From NCBI GenBank assembly GCA_958298945.1, contig OY282606.1, positions 28,927,740-28,991,739 on the forward strand: a stretch of DNA of 64,000 nucleotides. The letters are read 5' to 3'. The position numbers and the translations under genes were made by a program. The stretch's first letter is position 1; the number at the start of each line of letters is the position of its first letter. A model generated the notes under the pieces. It saw nothing but the letters and a program-made list of their open reading frames with translations. It did not search any database and was not told where the DNA came from. The DNA comes from Atherix ibis. Its lineage: Eukaryota; Arthropoda; Insecta; Diptera; Athericidae. This document shows positions 12,394 through 24,522 of the stretch, in pieces.

Positions 12394-12820
12394 TTCGGAA
12401 AGTACAGCTGTCATTTATCACCTGTCAAATAATCATGTCATCCAACGTAATATATGTTAAGGTTAACATTTGCCTATTATTACTATGTGAATTCGAAAAA
12501 CGCATTAAAATTATAAAAACTTTCTAGTGTATATTTTAATGCACAGGTGTCATTGACACATAATTATTCTGAAATGGAAAAGGAGAGACCCTTACCGACC
12601 TATTTTTGGCCTGAAATTCAAGATTTTATTCTTGTCTATAAAATATCGCTTCACGCACCCCACAACACATCATGACGATAGATTTTGGTTTTATTGCGTC
12701 ACAAGTTACCAGGACGCGCCATTTCGCGACTTGGTGATGTCAATTTGCCTCTAGGATGGTGCGATTTGATGGCGTTGGACTTTTACGCGAAAGATCATAT
12801 TTACACAGACAATTCTCGAA
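12394..12820 (+). mobile_element. Tc1/mariner-like relic, TTCGGAAAGTA family, copy 3
   Basis: Begins ttcggaaagtacagctgtca. Plus-strand frames give a GRAISRLGDVNLP-like block near 12710-12750 and a CDLMALDF block just after, equivalent to the GDVNWPPRSCDLTP signature of this family. It is truncated after that block and full of stops. Confidence 0.7.
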
Positions 12821-15629
12821 CTTAGGAGCATTTAAAAACCAACATCAGTTAAGTAAAAGTCGAAAAATAAGTCTTGTAGCGGTCATTTTAGTAATTTTGC
12901 ATAATGGCAAAATCCAATCAATTATTCAAATCAGAATTCGAAGCACAAATTAAATTGCCATAAAACAAAATCACATCGATACGATTTAAATTATTATAAA
13001 ATATGATTTATATTGAATAGATGTAAATTTGATTTGTTTCAATATGAAAGAACGAAAAAAAGCAAAAAAATTTAGTACGTCGAATGGTAAAAAAAATTTT
13101 TTTTTAAAGGATAAAAATGTTAACGTTTTACCAATTCTAGTTTCATACTTCCGTGCAAACATATGCAAACGCCGCCCGCATATTAAATAATTTTTCCGGT
13201 ACCTACGCCTGTGGTGGTCGAGACTATCAAATAAACAATTGCAATTTCGGAAAAAAGGATGAATTTTTTGAATATGAATTTAGAGTGCCTTGCTTTTAAC
13301 GCAGTTCATACCCGAACAGTACAAAAAACATTCAAATTTGCATTGAATGTATTGTAAAAAATATAGTAGAATCTGCTCACACCCCTTGTTTCGGGCAATA
13401 TTGACACACGAATAAAAAATGCCCACTGCATATAAAAGATCAAAAGAAAACAGGAAAAAATTACCGACGATAGTAAGTGTAATAAAATATGAAATTCACT
13501 TGACACAATATGAGACTGATTGCATCCATGTTAAAACAAACACAATAACTTCAAATGTAATTTAATCGGACGGGACTTAAAATTTTGATAGGGATATAAA
13601 ATGGGGAGAGAATTGTCAAGTGAACGGTGTGAAAATGGCTGAAAGTGTATAGGAGAAGTGTTAGAAGTGATAATTTTATTTATTTTCTGTGAGCAAATTC
13701 TATAAACTTATTAGCTTGGAGGGGTTGTGTCACAACCCAGGAAGTAGTATTGCTGTGTTCCTATTTTGTGGCTCAATTTTTGTATTGTTGAATTTTTTAA
13801 CAATACCAATCATAGTCATGTGGTTGATTCGTAAAAGGCACAGAACGTCTTTGACACGTGCGCAGCATACCAATAACTTAATCCCCTGCGGGTTGTACAA
13901 ACAATCCTGCCACAGAGTGTACACATTTAAATAAATTCAACTCAACTTGATATTTTTACTGCGGTTTCCATTTCCGAACGGTTACTGCATTCATTGCGAT
14001 AAAAAAAACCAACAATTTAGAAAATTGTGGCATTTCAGCTGTCAGCGTTTTTAAGGGTAGTTAACTGACTATTTCAATAAACACCAACTTCGAACGCTGA
14101 CTAACTGCGAACGTGTCTTTGACTTATTAGATTATGATCTAAATTTAGATCTTAAAATATATCTCTACATGCATATTCACAGGCAATTTTTGTATACGAG
14201 TAACTTATAAACTAGAATATTGTGTCCAATCAACTTCTCACTTTCTTAATTGATCTTAATTACTGGAAATATATTCTGCTCACTTGTGGCTATTTGCATT
14301 TCTGCTAGTCTTAATTGAATAAAAATGTCTCTGACTTCATAACCACAAAGTGTTTAAAGAAAATTTATTTTGTGTTATTTTTTTTAGTAACAGTATTAAA
14401 AAAAAATCATTTTAATCTGTAGTAAATATTTGACAATTTGAAAATTTTTATGCAAAATCGAGGCAGTAAAAATTAAATTAAATTAGTTCCTAAAACAAGA
14501 ACCCTTTTGGTCATTAGTCCATATTGCTTACAAGGTCGTTAAACGCTTTTATTGGCGAGGGCTATTGATATAACACGAAAGAAAGACGATTTGTTAACAT
14601 AGGAGATGTGACAGAAAAGCAATGAGACTAATTTTTATGGCAATAATATTATTCTTTTTAAATAGGTATTCATCAGTGGAGGTGTTATTTCCACTTTTCG
14701 TAGCAGTGACGGATGGGACGTTGTCATCCAAGTGATTGCAATTTCCGATCTGACGAGGAGACCCCTATTTCTGAGTTCCAGATTTTTTGAGTTTTCTACG
14801 ACAGCTTTGATATTTTTTCTATGACTCTCTCATAAGCTTTTTTTGAGTTTTCTACGATTCTCTCATAAGCTTTGATATGGCAACATCGTTGCCTAAACCG
14901 ATATGGACTTACGAACTCGAAAACACAACTTCACCTATCACGGTTTCTGCAGCACCTCTTATTAAACAAGATTATTAACCTTTCACGAAGCTTAAAATTC
15001 CTTCATTATTGAAATTTCTTATATTGCAACCATTAATTATTTTACAGAATCATAAGATTATTTGTCGTAGGACTAGGCCGGTTCCGCGACCTCTTTTGAA
15101 AAGTTCGGATCCATCAAATTTGCTGCATTGGTGTGAGACTATATTTTTATATAAAGAGAGGCTCTAATTTTTAGAATGATAATTTTACAATCAGAAATCT
15201 ATTTGACTTTATTAAGAAAGCTTTTCAATCAAATTATTGATTACACGATTTTCGATTTAAGGAATACGTGTATACTCTAATTATCCAGACAAATTAGGCA
15301 GACAGTAGTACTCTGAGATCGCACCTGTCCATTTATATTATTGCTGATAAAATATGCCATATTGAATACATAATAATTGTAGTTAATTGTATCATAGTTG
15401 TAGTACAATTTTCAACAATTCCAGTTCGGTTTTTTAATTAAAGTCTACCAACCAATAAATGATTAAATATTAATTTATTATTTATTTATTATTGTTGGGG
15501 GTGGGGACACATCAGAAATGAACAAAAGTTAAACACATAAAATTATTACAAATTATTTATTGATTTAAAAAAAAATATTGATTAAATTTAAAATAATATT
15601 AATTTTTTTTTATTTTTAATAATTTTCAG
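12821..15629. other. AT-rich stretch upstream of sdk exon 1, no gene recognised
   Basis: Probably the intron before the first recognised sdk exon, or sdk upstream DNA. I looked for a signal-peptide exon ending in phase 1 before a GT donor and found no convincing one. The ORF at 13689-13934 has a hydrophobic stretch, but no good start context or matching donor. Confidence 0.45.
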
Positions 15630-15731
15630 ATGGGCAAAAAGTACAAGCACCGAAATTTTCATCGCACACATCCCCATCGAAATCGATAGTACTCGAAGGT
15701 CAAATGAAAATCATTCAATGTCACTCATTGG
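15630..15731 (+). CDS. sdk: sdk exon 1 of the recognised set: first half of Ig1
   Basis: A 102-nt exon preceded by a T-rich acceptor ending ttttcag and followed by the donor gtaagt. The first two bases complete a codon from an unseen upstream exon; the last base G begins a Gly codon completed by the exon at 38164. The frame contains SIVLEGQMKIIQCHSLG, the A-B strand region of an Ig domain with its first Cys. The other two frames are less Ig-like, and only this one joins in phase to the next exon. The exon is isolated by a 22.4-kb intron on its 3' side. It is too short for simple ORF scans, so it was found from its splice sites and protein pattern. Confidence 0.88.
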
Positions 15732-16732
15732 GTAAGTCTAACATAACATCTAATAAGCTACAGACTATAAATTACTGATGCTAGTAAACACGTACAGTCA
15801 ATATATTCGGTTGGCGGAAATGGTTTTTTCCGGTGTTCCTGTATAATAAGGAGGAAATTCGATGATGTACACATAGCTTGTATCCTTCGGGATGTACAGA
15901 AAGTCAATTTACCTGCGGAACTTATGTTGACATATTATTTATCAGATATTCATTGGATCAGGACGACGATCATGAATTCATGTGCATTGCATATACTAAA
16001 TTGGATATTCAGTTTGTATGGCATTTGATAGGCCTCACTGGATTTCACATGCTAACATGTAAATGCATTTGCACTTTGTACTCGTATACCTGATGCACAT
16101 TCTGGTGTGTAAGGAGCCCTGAAAATTATGTGATTGCATCATCATGGTTACTGCAGTTGTTCTCTCATTAATTTTATTGATCTGACAAGCGCCAATATGT
16201 GGCTGTTTGCGGCAAATTGCTACCTTCACAGGATGTTGTCTACTATCAATACAATCGGACGTTTCCCATACAACGAGAATATTCAAAAACGAAAATAATG
16301 AAATAGTTTAAATATTAAAATGTATTGTTAATTTTGTGTACAAGTTAATTTCCCATTCTCCGACAATATACGTAGCTAGCTGACTTATTTATTTTATGCG
16401 CATTTTTATTTATTGTATTTGTATTTTGTTCTTTTCCATATTTTATAACCTAAATCATTTTATATTTGATTTTAATAAATAAATAAGGATTATTTTCATG
16501 ACAATTATTCATACAGTATTATAAAAATTCTCATTATGATGAGTGCGGATATTTTACACAATGCACAGGATAATATTAGCTTTTATATTTTTTCATTTTT
16601 TTTTTGCAAATTAATTAAATATTTACAAGTACTACAAGTAAAAAGCGGATTTATTGATTAAAAATATCATTATAATCACATGGAATATGACAGAAGAGCA
16701 TCTATCTGTACTAAAGGATTATTCAATTTGTG
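15732..16732. other. start of the 22.4-kb sdk intron, no element recognised
   Basis: Short overlapping ORFs on both strands at 15878-16286 have no recognised motif. The rest is AT-rich. Confidence 0.45.
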
Positions 16733-17461
16733 CATCGGAAAGTAAAGTTAAATCTTAAATACTGAAAAACGCATATTACGATGTGAATTTTAAATCATTA
16801 TATTGCTTGATGGTATTTAAAATCATTCAAAAATTTTCAGATTATATATAATGATTTTATCGCACATTTCGAGGCGTAATTAGGCCATTACGTGATTTTT
16901 TTTTTGTAGCCCTACAAGAAAAAATTTAAAACGGCGTCAAATCGCACGATCTTGGAGGTCAATTGACATCACCAAATATCGAAACTATGCGACCTGGAAA
17001 ATTTCGTGCTATGTAGCCAAAAATTTTCATGTTTTGTGGCTTGTAACCATTTTTTTTTTTAAATTAATTAAATATTTACAACTACTACAAGTAAGAAGCG
17101 ATTAAAAATATCATTCCAATCGTATAGAATATGACGGAATATGACATCTATTTGTGCTTGATGGTATTTAAAATCATTCAAATAGATACCAGGACATTTC
17201 TATCAGAACTTCATCCTTTTGAGGTAATATATGATGATTTTCGAGGCGTAATTTATCCATTTCAATGCGTAATTTGGCTATTACATGATTTTTTTGTAGT
17301 CCTACAAGAAAAAATTGAAAACGACGTCAAATCGTACGATCTTGGAGACAAATTGAAATCACCAAATCTCGAAATTACACGACCTAGAAACTTTCGTTTT
17401 ATGAAGGCAAATTTTTTTCGTGTTTTGTGGCTTGTAGCACTCCTTTGTTAAAGTCACATTT

Positions 17462-17516
17462 AGCCCAGTGTAAAGTGTTCAAGTTTAGACCAAACTTAAA
17501 CACTTTAAACTGGGCT
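17462..17516. repeat. 25-bp inverted repeat, 5-nt loop
   Basis: Arms 17462-17486 and 17492-17516 are complementary except at two positions. The hairpin sits at the junction between the C-terminal and central blocks of the rearranged mariner cluster. Confidence 0.88.
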
Positions 17517-17670
17517 AGTCGGTCATCATATGTTTAAAGCGCTTATAAATGACGGTAACGGTCTCTTCTTCTTCATTTTTAATAAATTTTATGTTGTTGA
17601 TGTATCCACTAAGCGTGAAATGAGCTTCATCGCTGAAGAAAGTTTTACGTGAAACGTGGCTACGACTGAA

Positions 17671-18304
17671 TAAGCACTTTTTTTTGGGTTTTTGTGGTTT
17701 GTTGCACTCTTTTTTTTAAAAAGTCTTCGAGTTCAGGCCAAAAAAAATGCAGTAATCATATGGTTATAGCGCTTAGAAATAACGGTAACAGGCTCTCCTT
17801 CTTCATTTTCAAAGAAATACAGGCCAATAACACTTTAAGACACCAGACAGGTAATTTTTGTCTCTTCTTCACAGTCACTTGTGGGTATTCAGAGCTTCAT
17901 AAATTTTATGTTTTTGACGTATCCACTAAGCGAGAAATGAGCTTCATCGCTGAAGAAAGTTTTTCGCGAAACGTGGCTACGACTGAATAAGCACTTTTTT
18001 TTGGGTTTTTGTGGTTTGTGGCACTTTTTTTTTTAAAAGTCTTCGAGTTCAGGCCAAAAAAAATGCAGTCATCATATGGTTATAGCGCTTAGAAATAACG
18101 GTGACAGGCTCTCCTTCTTCATTTTCAAAGAAATACGGGCCAATAACACTTTAAGAGACCAGACAGGTAATTTTTGTCTCTTCTTCACAGTCACTTGTGG
18201 GTATTCAGAGCCTCATAAATTTTATGTTTTTGACGTATCCACTAAGCGAGAAATGAGCTTCATCGCTGAAGAAAGTTTTGCGTAAAACGTGGCTACGGTT
18301 GAAC
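17671..18304. repeat. two near-identical tandem blocks of about 317 bp
   Basis: The string taagcactttttttt begins one block at 17671 and the next at 17988. The two blocks (17671-17987 and 17988-18304) differ at only a few positions, so this duplication is recent compared with the decay of the element it lies in. Confidence 0.85.
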
Positions 18305-18460
18305 ACTTTCAAAAAATTACAAAAACATTCTACCACTTTTGTAGAATATTTTTGTAATTTGAACGCATTACTGAGTGCGTAATTGATCCATATTATAAAA
18401 AAGGCAATTTTTAATGTAAATAAATACCACTTTTGTGTCAAATGAGATATCTGTACCGAA

Positions 18461-20389
18461 TTACAAAATTGGGAAATCCTACACTTTGTTGTATTAATGT
18501 TAAGGGATTTTTTTTCATTTCACTTAAATATAAACATTTTTAAAAATAGTAAAAATTTAAGTAAAAACTTTACACAAACTATATTTTTTTGTACTTTTAG
18601 AAAAGACAATTACATCATAAATTTGTTCGAAAGAAAACCTTTTATTCCTACAATATATTCAATCAACACCATTACAGACATTTCTACTCCCGACAATCCA
18701 ATTATTATTGACTCCTTCGCGAATGGTGGCAAAAATAGGCTGCTCATTCAAGAATTCATCGTCAAAAAGGGCTATCAGGGCAAGATTTAACAAATAAAGT
18801 TAATTGGAAAAAGTCACCGATGACTATTTAATTCAATTGATTTATTGCTGGTTGGTATACAACGTTTAATAGAGGCAATGTCGACACTGTGAAAAGTTTA
18901 AATGAACTATAAAAAGAAAGTATCAATTCACCTGAGGACTCGTCTAAAATACACGCATACTCGTATACTAGGATTACTTGCCTTTCTATATCGGATAGTA
19001 TATTATAGAAGATTTCATCATCTAGTAAAACCCCATCAGATGAAAGACAATTTTAGTGTATTCACGTTGAATAGAAAGAGCTCCCGGAATGGGTTGATTT
19101 TTCAATTAAAACTCAGTGTATAACACATCCGCATTCTATTTAAGTAAAATTTTATCCTGCTGGCAAAACTTCTCTAGTATTCCTCCGCTCACACCATATG
19201 CATTTATACAATATGTGCCAATGAATGATATACTGAAGAATATGCAAATGGAGAGAGGTGCACTTGCTTCGAGTGTGTATTAATACACTATGCAGAAAAG
19301 CCAGTAGTCGTTATCACAAAAGCAGTATTATCATTTTTCAGGGCGAAAAATCAACGAAAGTCATGTAATATGCATTTCTTCATTAAAAACCTTAAATGGC
19401 TTCGTACACACACACACACAGCTTGTATACAATTAATATACACCTGCATCCATACACGCGTACATCTCAATAGTAGTTTACAGAGTCTTTCCTTACCTTC
19501 GTATAAAAGTGTCAATGAAAGAAGTTTCTTATCGAAACTTCAATTGGGATAGGAAGGAGTATCGTTTTTTGCATGAAAAATCATTTTGACTAACTACTTG
19601 GTTTTTGTGCTACTTATGCGCGAATAGCTATTGAAAAAGTGTATAATACAAGGTAAAATTTCCTATTATTTAAGGTGTTCATTTCGAAAAGTCAGAGTTC
19701 ATGAAAATATTTTTTAAGCACATCTCCTACTAGAATAGTAATGCTGAATTTCTTTAGTATCGAAATAAAAGAAGCGATCGAAGAAAGTTTTCGTTAAAGC
19801 GTAATAGGAACACTTCTATTGAATGCCATCTTATATGAAATTATTACACTAACTGTTATCAAAGAAAAAAAAACTAAATTAATTTATAATTTATAAACAA
19901 ACAAAAATCACTTTGTAATGAAAAGCTTTTTAAAGCAATGAAATTTATTCATACGAGGTCGTAGCAGAAAATTAATGAAACTGATAATTACTGAGACTTA
20001 AAGTTTCAACCTCGTCCGCTAACTGCGGAATAATTCTAATGAAGAGTACATATTTTTCGAGTGCCTAAAGCATTTTTGAAGGGTTGAGTAAAGGAAGAAG
20101 GCGACCTCTTCTAACATTTCAAAGACTTTTTTCTAAAAAGGACTTTATTTTGAAAGGCTCAGAAAAAGATTAGACATTAGAGACTCTTGGATGCTCTATC
20201 ATGACCACGTGTCTCTCTTTTGACAAAATCTCGTTGACTGAGATGGCCGAGTGTCATCTTTGTCGACAAAATCTCATTGCTTTTCGTAAAGCATCCAAAT
20301 ACTGTTGTTGTTTGTAAGGTCCCTTAGACATATGCCAGGGGGTACTTCATAGTGCCATATTACACGTGGGAAGTTATCTGAAAAAGACT
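18461..20389. other. AT-rich intron stretch, no element recognised
   Basis: Contains a short (ca)n run near 19409 and chance-length ORFs. A frame at 18497-18790 is 97 codons but shows no motif. Confidence 0.45.
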
Positions 20390-20655
20390 GGTCTGTGGTT
20401 AGTAGTATAGAATATTAAGAATTTTGTTATATTTTATGGAGCAGATTAGTATGTTGTAGGGGGGCTAGGTAATGGAGTTATTGGGTCCAGGAGCTCTTTA
20501 ATGGCAGGAATCCTGCTCGCGAAGTAATTTTTAGTTATCTGGCATTCACGTAGAATATGGGTGATACTGAAATAGGTGCCACAGTAAAGGACGGTTGGTG
20601 TTGCCAAAAAGGAAGTTATGAGTAATCCGGATTCTAAGGAGCTTCCGCGCCCAGA
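20390..20655 (-). mobile_element. non-LTR retrotransposon (Jockey-like) C-terminal relic
   Basis: Minus-strand reading gives RIRITHNFLFGNTNR, then after a frameshift ITHILRECQITKNYF and LLDPITPLPSPPTTY. The R-x-THxFLF ... HILxxC pattern is the C-terminal end of Jockey-type ORF2 proteins, after the reverse transcriptase. Upstream RT sequence is missing here and replaced by a mariner piece. Confidence 0.72.
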
Positions 20656-20778
20656 GACTGTGTGACTTTTTCATGCCAACATTTTGGCACCGCCAACACC
20701 ATCCAAAGGAGTATAATCGAGAATCTGCATGCAATTCCAGCTGTAGCCTTCCAGCACTGCTACGAAGTGTGAAAACAA
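20656..20778 (+). mobile_element. mariner transposase C-terminal fragment
   Basis: Plus-strand reading gives FGTANTIQRSIIENLHAIP and AFQHCYEV, the tail of a mariner transposase. It is wedged between a LINE fragment and another mariner. Same type as the relic at 7600-7875. Confidence 0.65.
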
Positions 20779-21545
20779 AGTCTCTTACTTATGTCGACAA
20801 GATCGGCCATTTTGTATGTTCAGTTAATTTTTGACAGCTGCTTTGCTTGCACGTGTTTTGGCTCGTCCTCGATTTTCGCTAAATTTCAACCAAAAACAGC
20901 ATCGCATTAACATTGCTAAGGAGCTGTTGGACTCTATCCACGACGACCCAAATTTGCTCCAGAGGGTCATAACTGGTGACGAATCGTGGGTTTATGGTTA
21001 TGACATGGAAACCAAAGCTCAATCATCCCAATGGAAGCTGCCGCACAAGCCAAGACCGAAAAAGCGCCAAGTTCGGTCGAATGTGAAAGGTTTGTTTAAT
21101 TGCAGGGACGTTGTGCATCATGATTTCTTCCAACAGGGTAGAACGGTCAATAAGGAATATTACCTGCAAGTTATGCGAAAGTTGCGCGAAGCAAGCCGCC
21201 AGAAACACCCGGATTTGTGGAAGAATAAAAACTGGCTTTTGCCATTTTTGGCCAAAAACAAAACACTAATAATGCCGCATCCACCGTATTCCCCAGATCT
21301 GGCCCTCTGTGACTTTTTCTTGTTCCCGAAACTGAAGAGCCCCATGAAAGGGACCCTCTCCATCGAAGGAGGAGTTGAACAAGATCACAAAAAATGATTT
21401 TTTGAAGTGCTTCGAGGATTGGAAAAAACATTGGCACAAGTGGATATAATATCGGGTGGGGAAAAAATATATATTCATGAATAATAATAAATAATTTTTT
21501 AAAAAAACACAAAATTCGCGATACTTTTTGAACAGACCTCGTATA
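20779..21545 (+). mobile_element. mariner element, internally deleted
   Basis: The right end, cgcgatactttttgaacaga followed by cctcgta, matches both ends of the element at 46696-47583, so the two are one family. The left end is missing; homology to that copy begins near gtctcttacttatgtcgaca (20779). Carries the transposase pseudogene described next. Confidence 0.92.
20831..21397 (+). pseudogene. mariner transposase, deleted in two catalytic regions
   Basis: A 188-codon open frame. Seen: VITGDESWVYGYD (first catalytic Asp), QGRTVNKEYYLQVMRKLRE and HPPYSPDLALCDFFLFPKLK (third Asp, SPDL box). Most of the N-terminal helix-turn-helix domain is deleted: a short leader joins directly to FNQKQHRINIAKELLD. 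The second Asp box, normally HxDNAxAH, is deleted between NWLL and PFLAKNK. A mariner transposase is normally about 340-350 aa and needs all three acidic residues, so this copy is inactive despite its long frame. Confidence 0.92.
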
Positions 21546-23759
21546 GCTGTCGAAGGGAAACTACTTTGATATATTTTCTGAATCAATGAAATCAAGAAAA
21601 AAATTCCAAATTCAATATGCGACCTGTAGTCCTAGTGCCATTTCACTACTGTAAATCGAAAGCATATAATTTTCTTCAATATCCGCATACAAATTAAGAA
21701 TATTCCAAATTGCTTAGAACCTAAAATGGTTATAAATCAAACTGATTATTAAATAATCCAAATAAGGTCAAATACACAATCTTCCATCATACACGATTAA
21801 CTTTATTAGAAAGTATTAAAAATAAATTAAAAACAATTAATGTCATCACTGATGGAGATTGTATTGCAGATGATCTATGAAAAGTTTTTTCTTGATTTAG
21901 TCGTAATTTTTAAAATGCTATAAGCAAGATTACGACTGCTGGGCATATGGAATGTGCACACAGTCAAACAATCTATGAAATATTATATATTAAAGATGGA
22001 AATTTTTATTGCATCAATAAACAACTCGTTTAGGAGGATGGGGCCAGTAAGAGGAAGCAGCGAACGAATATAAGAGTAATCTGGAACAATAAGATGTGAT
22101 GGAAATGATTCAGACAGAGCATTGTTATGGCTAGAGGAGGTTCATCTGGAAGGGTTATCAACTCGAGAAAGACCTGCACAGTATTCAGACGATGAATGCC
22201 TGTCTTTCTTTATCTTTCAACTTTGGTTTTTTGCTTAACACAATTGAGTGTCCATATTAATGGCCTGTTGTGCGGTGTGGCGAAGGCGGTGGTGGTGGAC
22301 TAATGTTTCGCGACCAACAAGTAAATAAGAACAGCGCAAACGAACATTAACGATTCCGTTGTTCTTCATCATCGAAAGGCAACGTGAAACCGTTGTTGTT
22401 TTTAATAATCCACCGAAAGACTGGTCGCCAGCTCCTCCTGTCAGTGGCTAAACGATGTACAATTATCGCTTGGCGATTCTGTCGGTTCCGACGATGAAAA
22501 TCTACTAAGGCGAGGCTAAGGGACGTTAGGTTGATAAGTAACATTGCCTAAAGGATGGGATGAAACCCCAGCAAATTTACTAGTAACCATAAAAATGTAT
22601 ACAATTGCCGTTTGTTTGCACTTTTACCAACGATTTATGAGATTCCACATTAAACGAACAGTTACGGCATTGTTAGAAGTTTCCTTTCAATTTTCTTAGA
22701 TTAAATAATCATGGAAACGGTTTTTCGCGAAGACTATTCATATAAATAAGAATATTAAGCTGCCGGCTACTTAGTCCTATCCTATCAGACTTCAAATAAT
22801 ATACGAGTATATACAAGCATAGAATGGTGAAGAAAAACTCAATGTGGAAGAAAAACACTTGCCCAGAATAAATACTATAAACGAAAGATGGAAAAATGTT
22901 CAAATCCCTTTAGGATTTTATGTTCTCTGTGGCTGTGGCTGTGGTTGTTGCTGTTGAGATTACCACCGTTTCGGAAAATTTATTTCTTTGATAAATGATG
23001 ACTTCACTTGATTATGGTCATTAAAGCCTTGCAAAATATTATATCGTTTGACACTTGACGGATCTGATCTTGTGCTTATACGTACACGTATTATGGTTGG
23101 AAGAGAAATTAAATCAGTGAACGTAGGCATCTGGTGTTGTTGTTTAGGATGTGATGCTATCAATATTTTAGGTTTTCGTAAACGAATGGAATTTTAACTA
23201 TGCCCGCAAACAATACCACAGCAGATAATTGTAAATAAGACTTTTAAATATAAGAATTCCTATAGTTTTTCTATAAAGAATTTTCCATTTCCAAATTTAT
23301 TTTAATACGTAAAGAAATATTTAATCGGATTTGGGTTTTTTTTTATATAAACCAAAGAATTCTGTTCTTCAAATCTGTGTTTGAACAAAGATTTTCTGGG
23401 AAAAAAAACTTCAAAATTTTTGTTTTAAGATAATTTTTTTAAATGTTAGTATTAATAATTATTTTAAAATTCATATTATTAATATGGCAAAATATGATTT
23501 GCAATCAAACGGCATCAATTTCATGTTTCCAAAAGTAATAGTCTTGAAGATCTGTTCCCCAAGTTTTTAAAATGGACTGTATCTCCTTAAATGCTGGAAA
23601 TTCACTCGCCTTCACACACACACCCCCCCCTCGCTCTTTCTTGTCCATTCATAAATCGTATAATTTTTTGCTCAGTATGGATAAAAAAATCATCTCTATA
23701 CAAAATATAAATTGATTTTTCTTCTCCAAAATAGGCTCTATTTTAAGCAATACATTGAT
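21546..23759. other. intron stretch, no element recognised; GC-richer patch at 22020-22560
   Basis: The patch at 22020-22560 is less AT-rich and less repetitive than its flanks. A minus-strand open frame lies at 22347-22544 (RRSWRPVFRWIIKNNNG) without a known motif. A gtggctgtggctgtggttgt stretch lies near 22930, and a cacacacacaccccccccct run near 23612. Confidence 0.45.
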
Positions 23760-24490
23760 GCACAACGAATAAACCTTTCTGTAAATTTTTCTTTATGTCT
23801 TCAATGGGCTCAAAATGTCCTCCACAAAGTAGTAATTTTAGCTTTGGGAAGAGAAAAAAAATCGAATTGAGCAATTTTTTCGTAAATACGGACGGTGCTT
23901 TGTTGAATTTTTATTTGACAGAAATTCGTGTACAAAGGTTGCTGTGGGTGGGACTGTGTCAAATCCAAGAATTTTTCGACCACAAATTCGGTTCTTACCG
24001 GCGAACAGTCTCTTTGAAACGCCTAAAACAACTCAGATAATATTGTTTGTTGACGGATTGCTCTTCTGGAAGAAATTTCGAATGAGCATCACTAAAATTT
24101 TCCAGCGAATTTGACGTGATTTGCTCGGTTACAATGTCAAATTCATTAATCCACTATTCATCGCCCGATTTTATACGTTTAATGAAAGTAGAGTTCAAAC
24201 TAGCCCGTTTAAGCATATTGGCAGAAATCTGTTCGCGATGCTCTTAAAAAAAAATTAAGCTCTAAACATCAACTAAAGTGGTGTTGTTTGACATGTCCAG
24301 ATTCTGAGCAATCTCTCTTAAGCTAGAATCATCATTTTTCTTATAGAGTAGCCTTGTCGCTTTTTTCAGTGATTCATTCGTCGCCGAACTTCTAAGTAGA
24401 AGGAGTTACACGTCGGATTTTCGGTCAGGTTTGGCAGCAATTCTGTTGAAAAATTTCAACAGGCAGAAATTTTTCAACAGAATTGCTGCC
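23760..24490 (-). mobile_element. old mariner relic
   Basis: Minus-strand reading across frames gives SLREIAQNLDMS (helix-turn-helix, about 24310), QYYLSCFRRFKETVRR-like (about 24000-24050), HEFLSNKNSTKHRPY-like and FDFFSLPKAKI (about 23835-23875), in the order expected of a mariner transposase. All frames are interrupted. The upstream end is marked by two perfect hairpins (24433-24522). Confidence 0.65.
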
Positions 24491-24522
24491 AAATTTGGCT
24501 GCCTATTTCGTAGGCAGCCAAA
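24433..24522. repeat. two adjacent perfect hairpins
   Basis: First: a 24-bp arm at 24433-24456, a 10-nt loop and a 24-bp arm at 24467-24490, with no mismatch. Second: 12-bp arms at 24494-24505 and 24511-24522 around a 5-nt loop. Both contain ggcagc/gctgcc at the stem base. Confidence 0.92.

Larger units (their letters stand above)
16733..18460 (-). mobile_element. rearranged cluster of TTCGGAAAGTA-family mariner relics, copy 4
   Basis: The left end is catcggaaagtaaagttaaa; the right end is near the ctgtaccgaattac segment at about 18450. Minus-strand reading contains GDVNWPPRSCDLTPF (about 16935-16990), FFSDEAHFSLSGYVKN (about 18215-18285) and GPYFFENEEGEPVTV (about 18085-18140), ordinary Tc1/mariner transposase features. 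Internal blocks are repeated: the C-terminal region twice (about 16800-17060 and 17150-17440) and the central region two to three times. No intact frame remains. Confidence 0.85.

Noticed and set aside
13689..13934. 81-codon frame with a hydrophobic stretch as the sdk signal-peptide exon
   Set aside because: The hydrophobic run is not N-terminal enough, there is no suitable phase-1 donor, and the following residues do not lead into Ig1.
20831..21397. Functional transposase gene
   Set aside because: The N-terminal DNA-binding domain and the second catalytic box are deleted.
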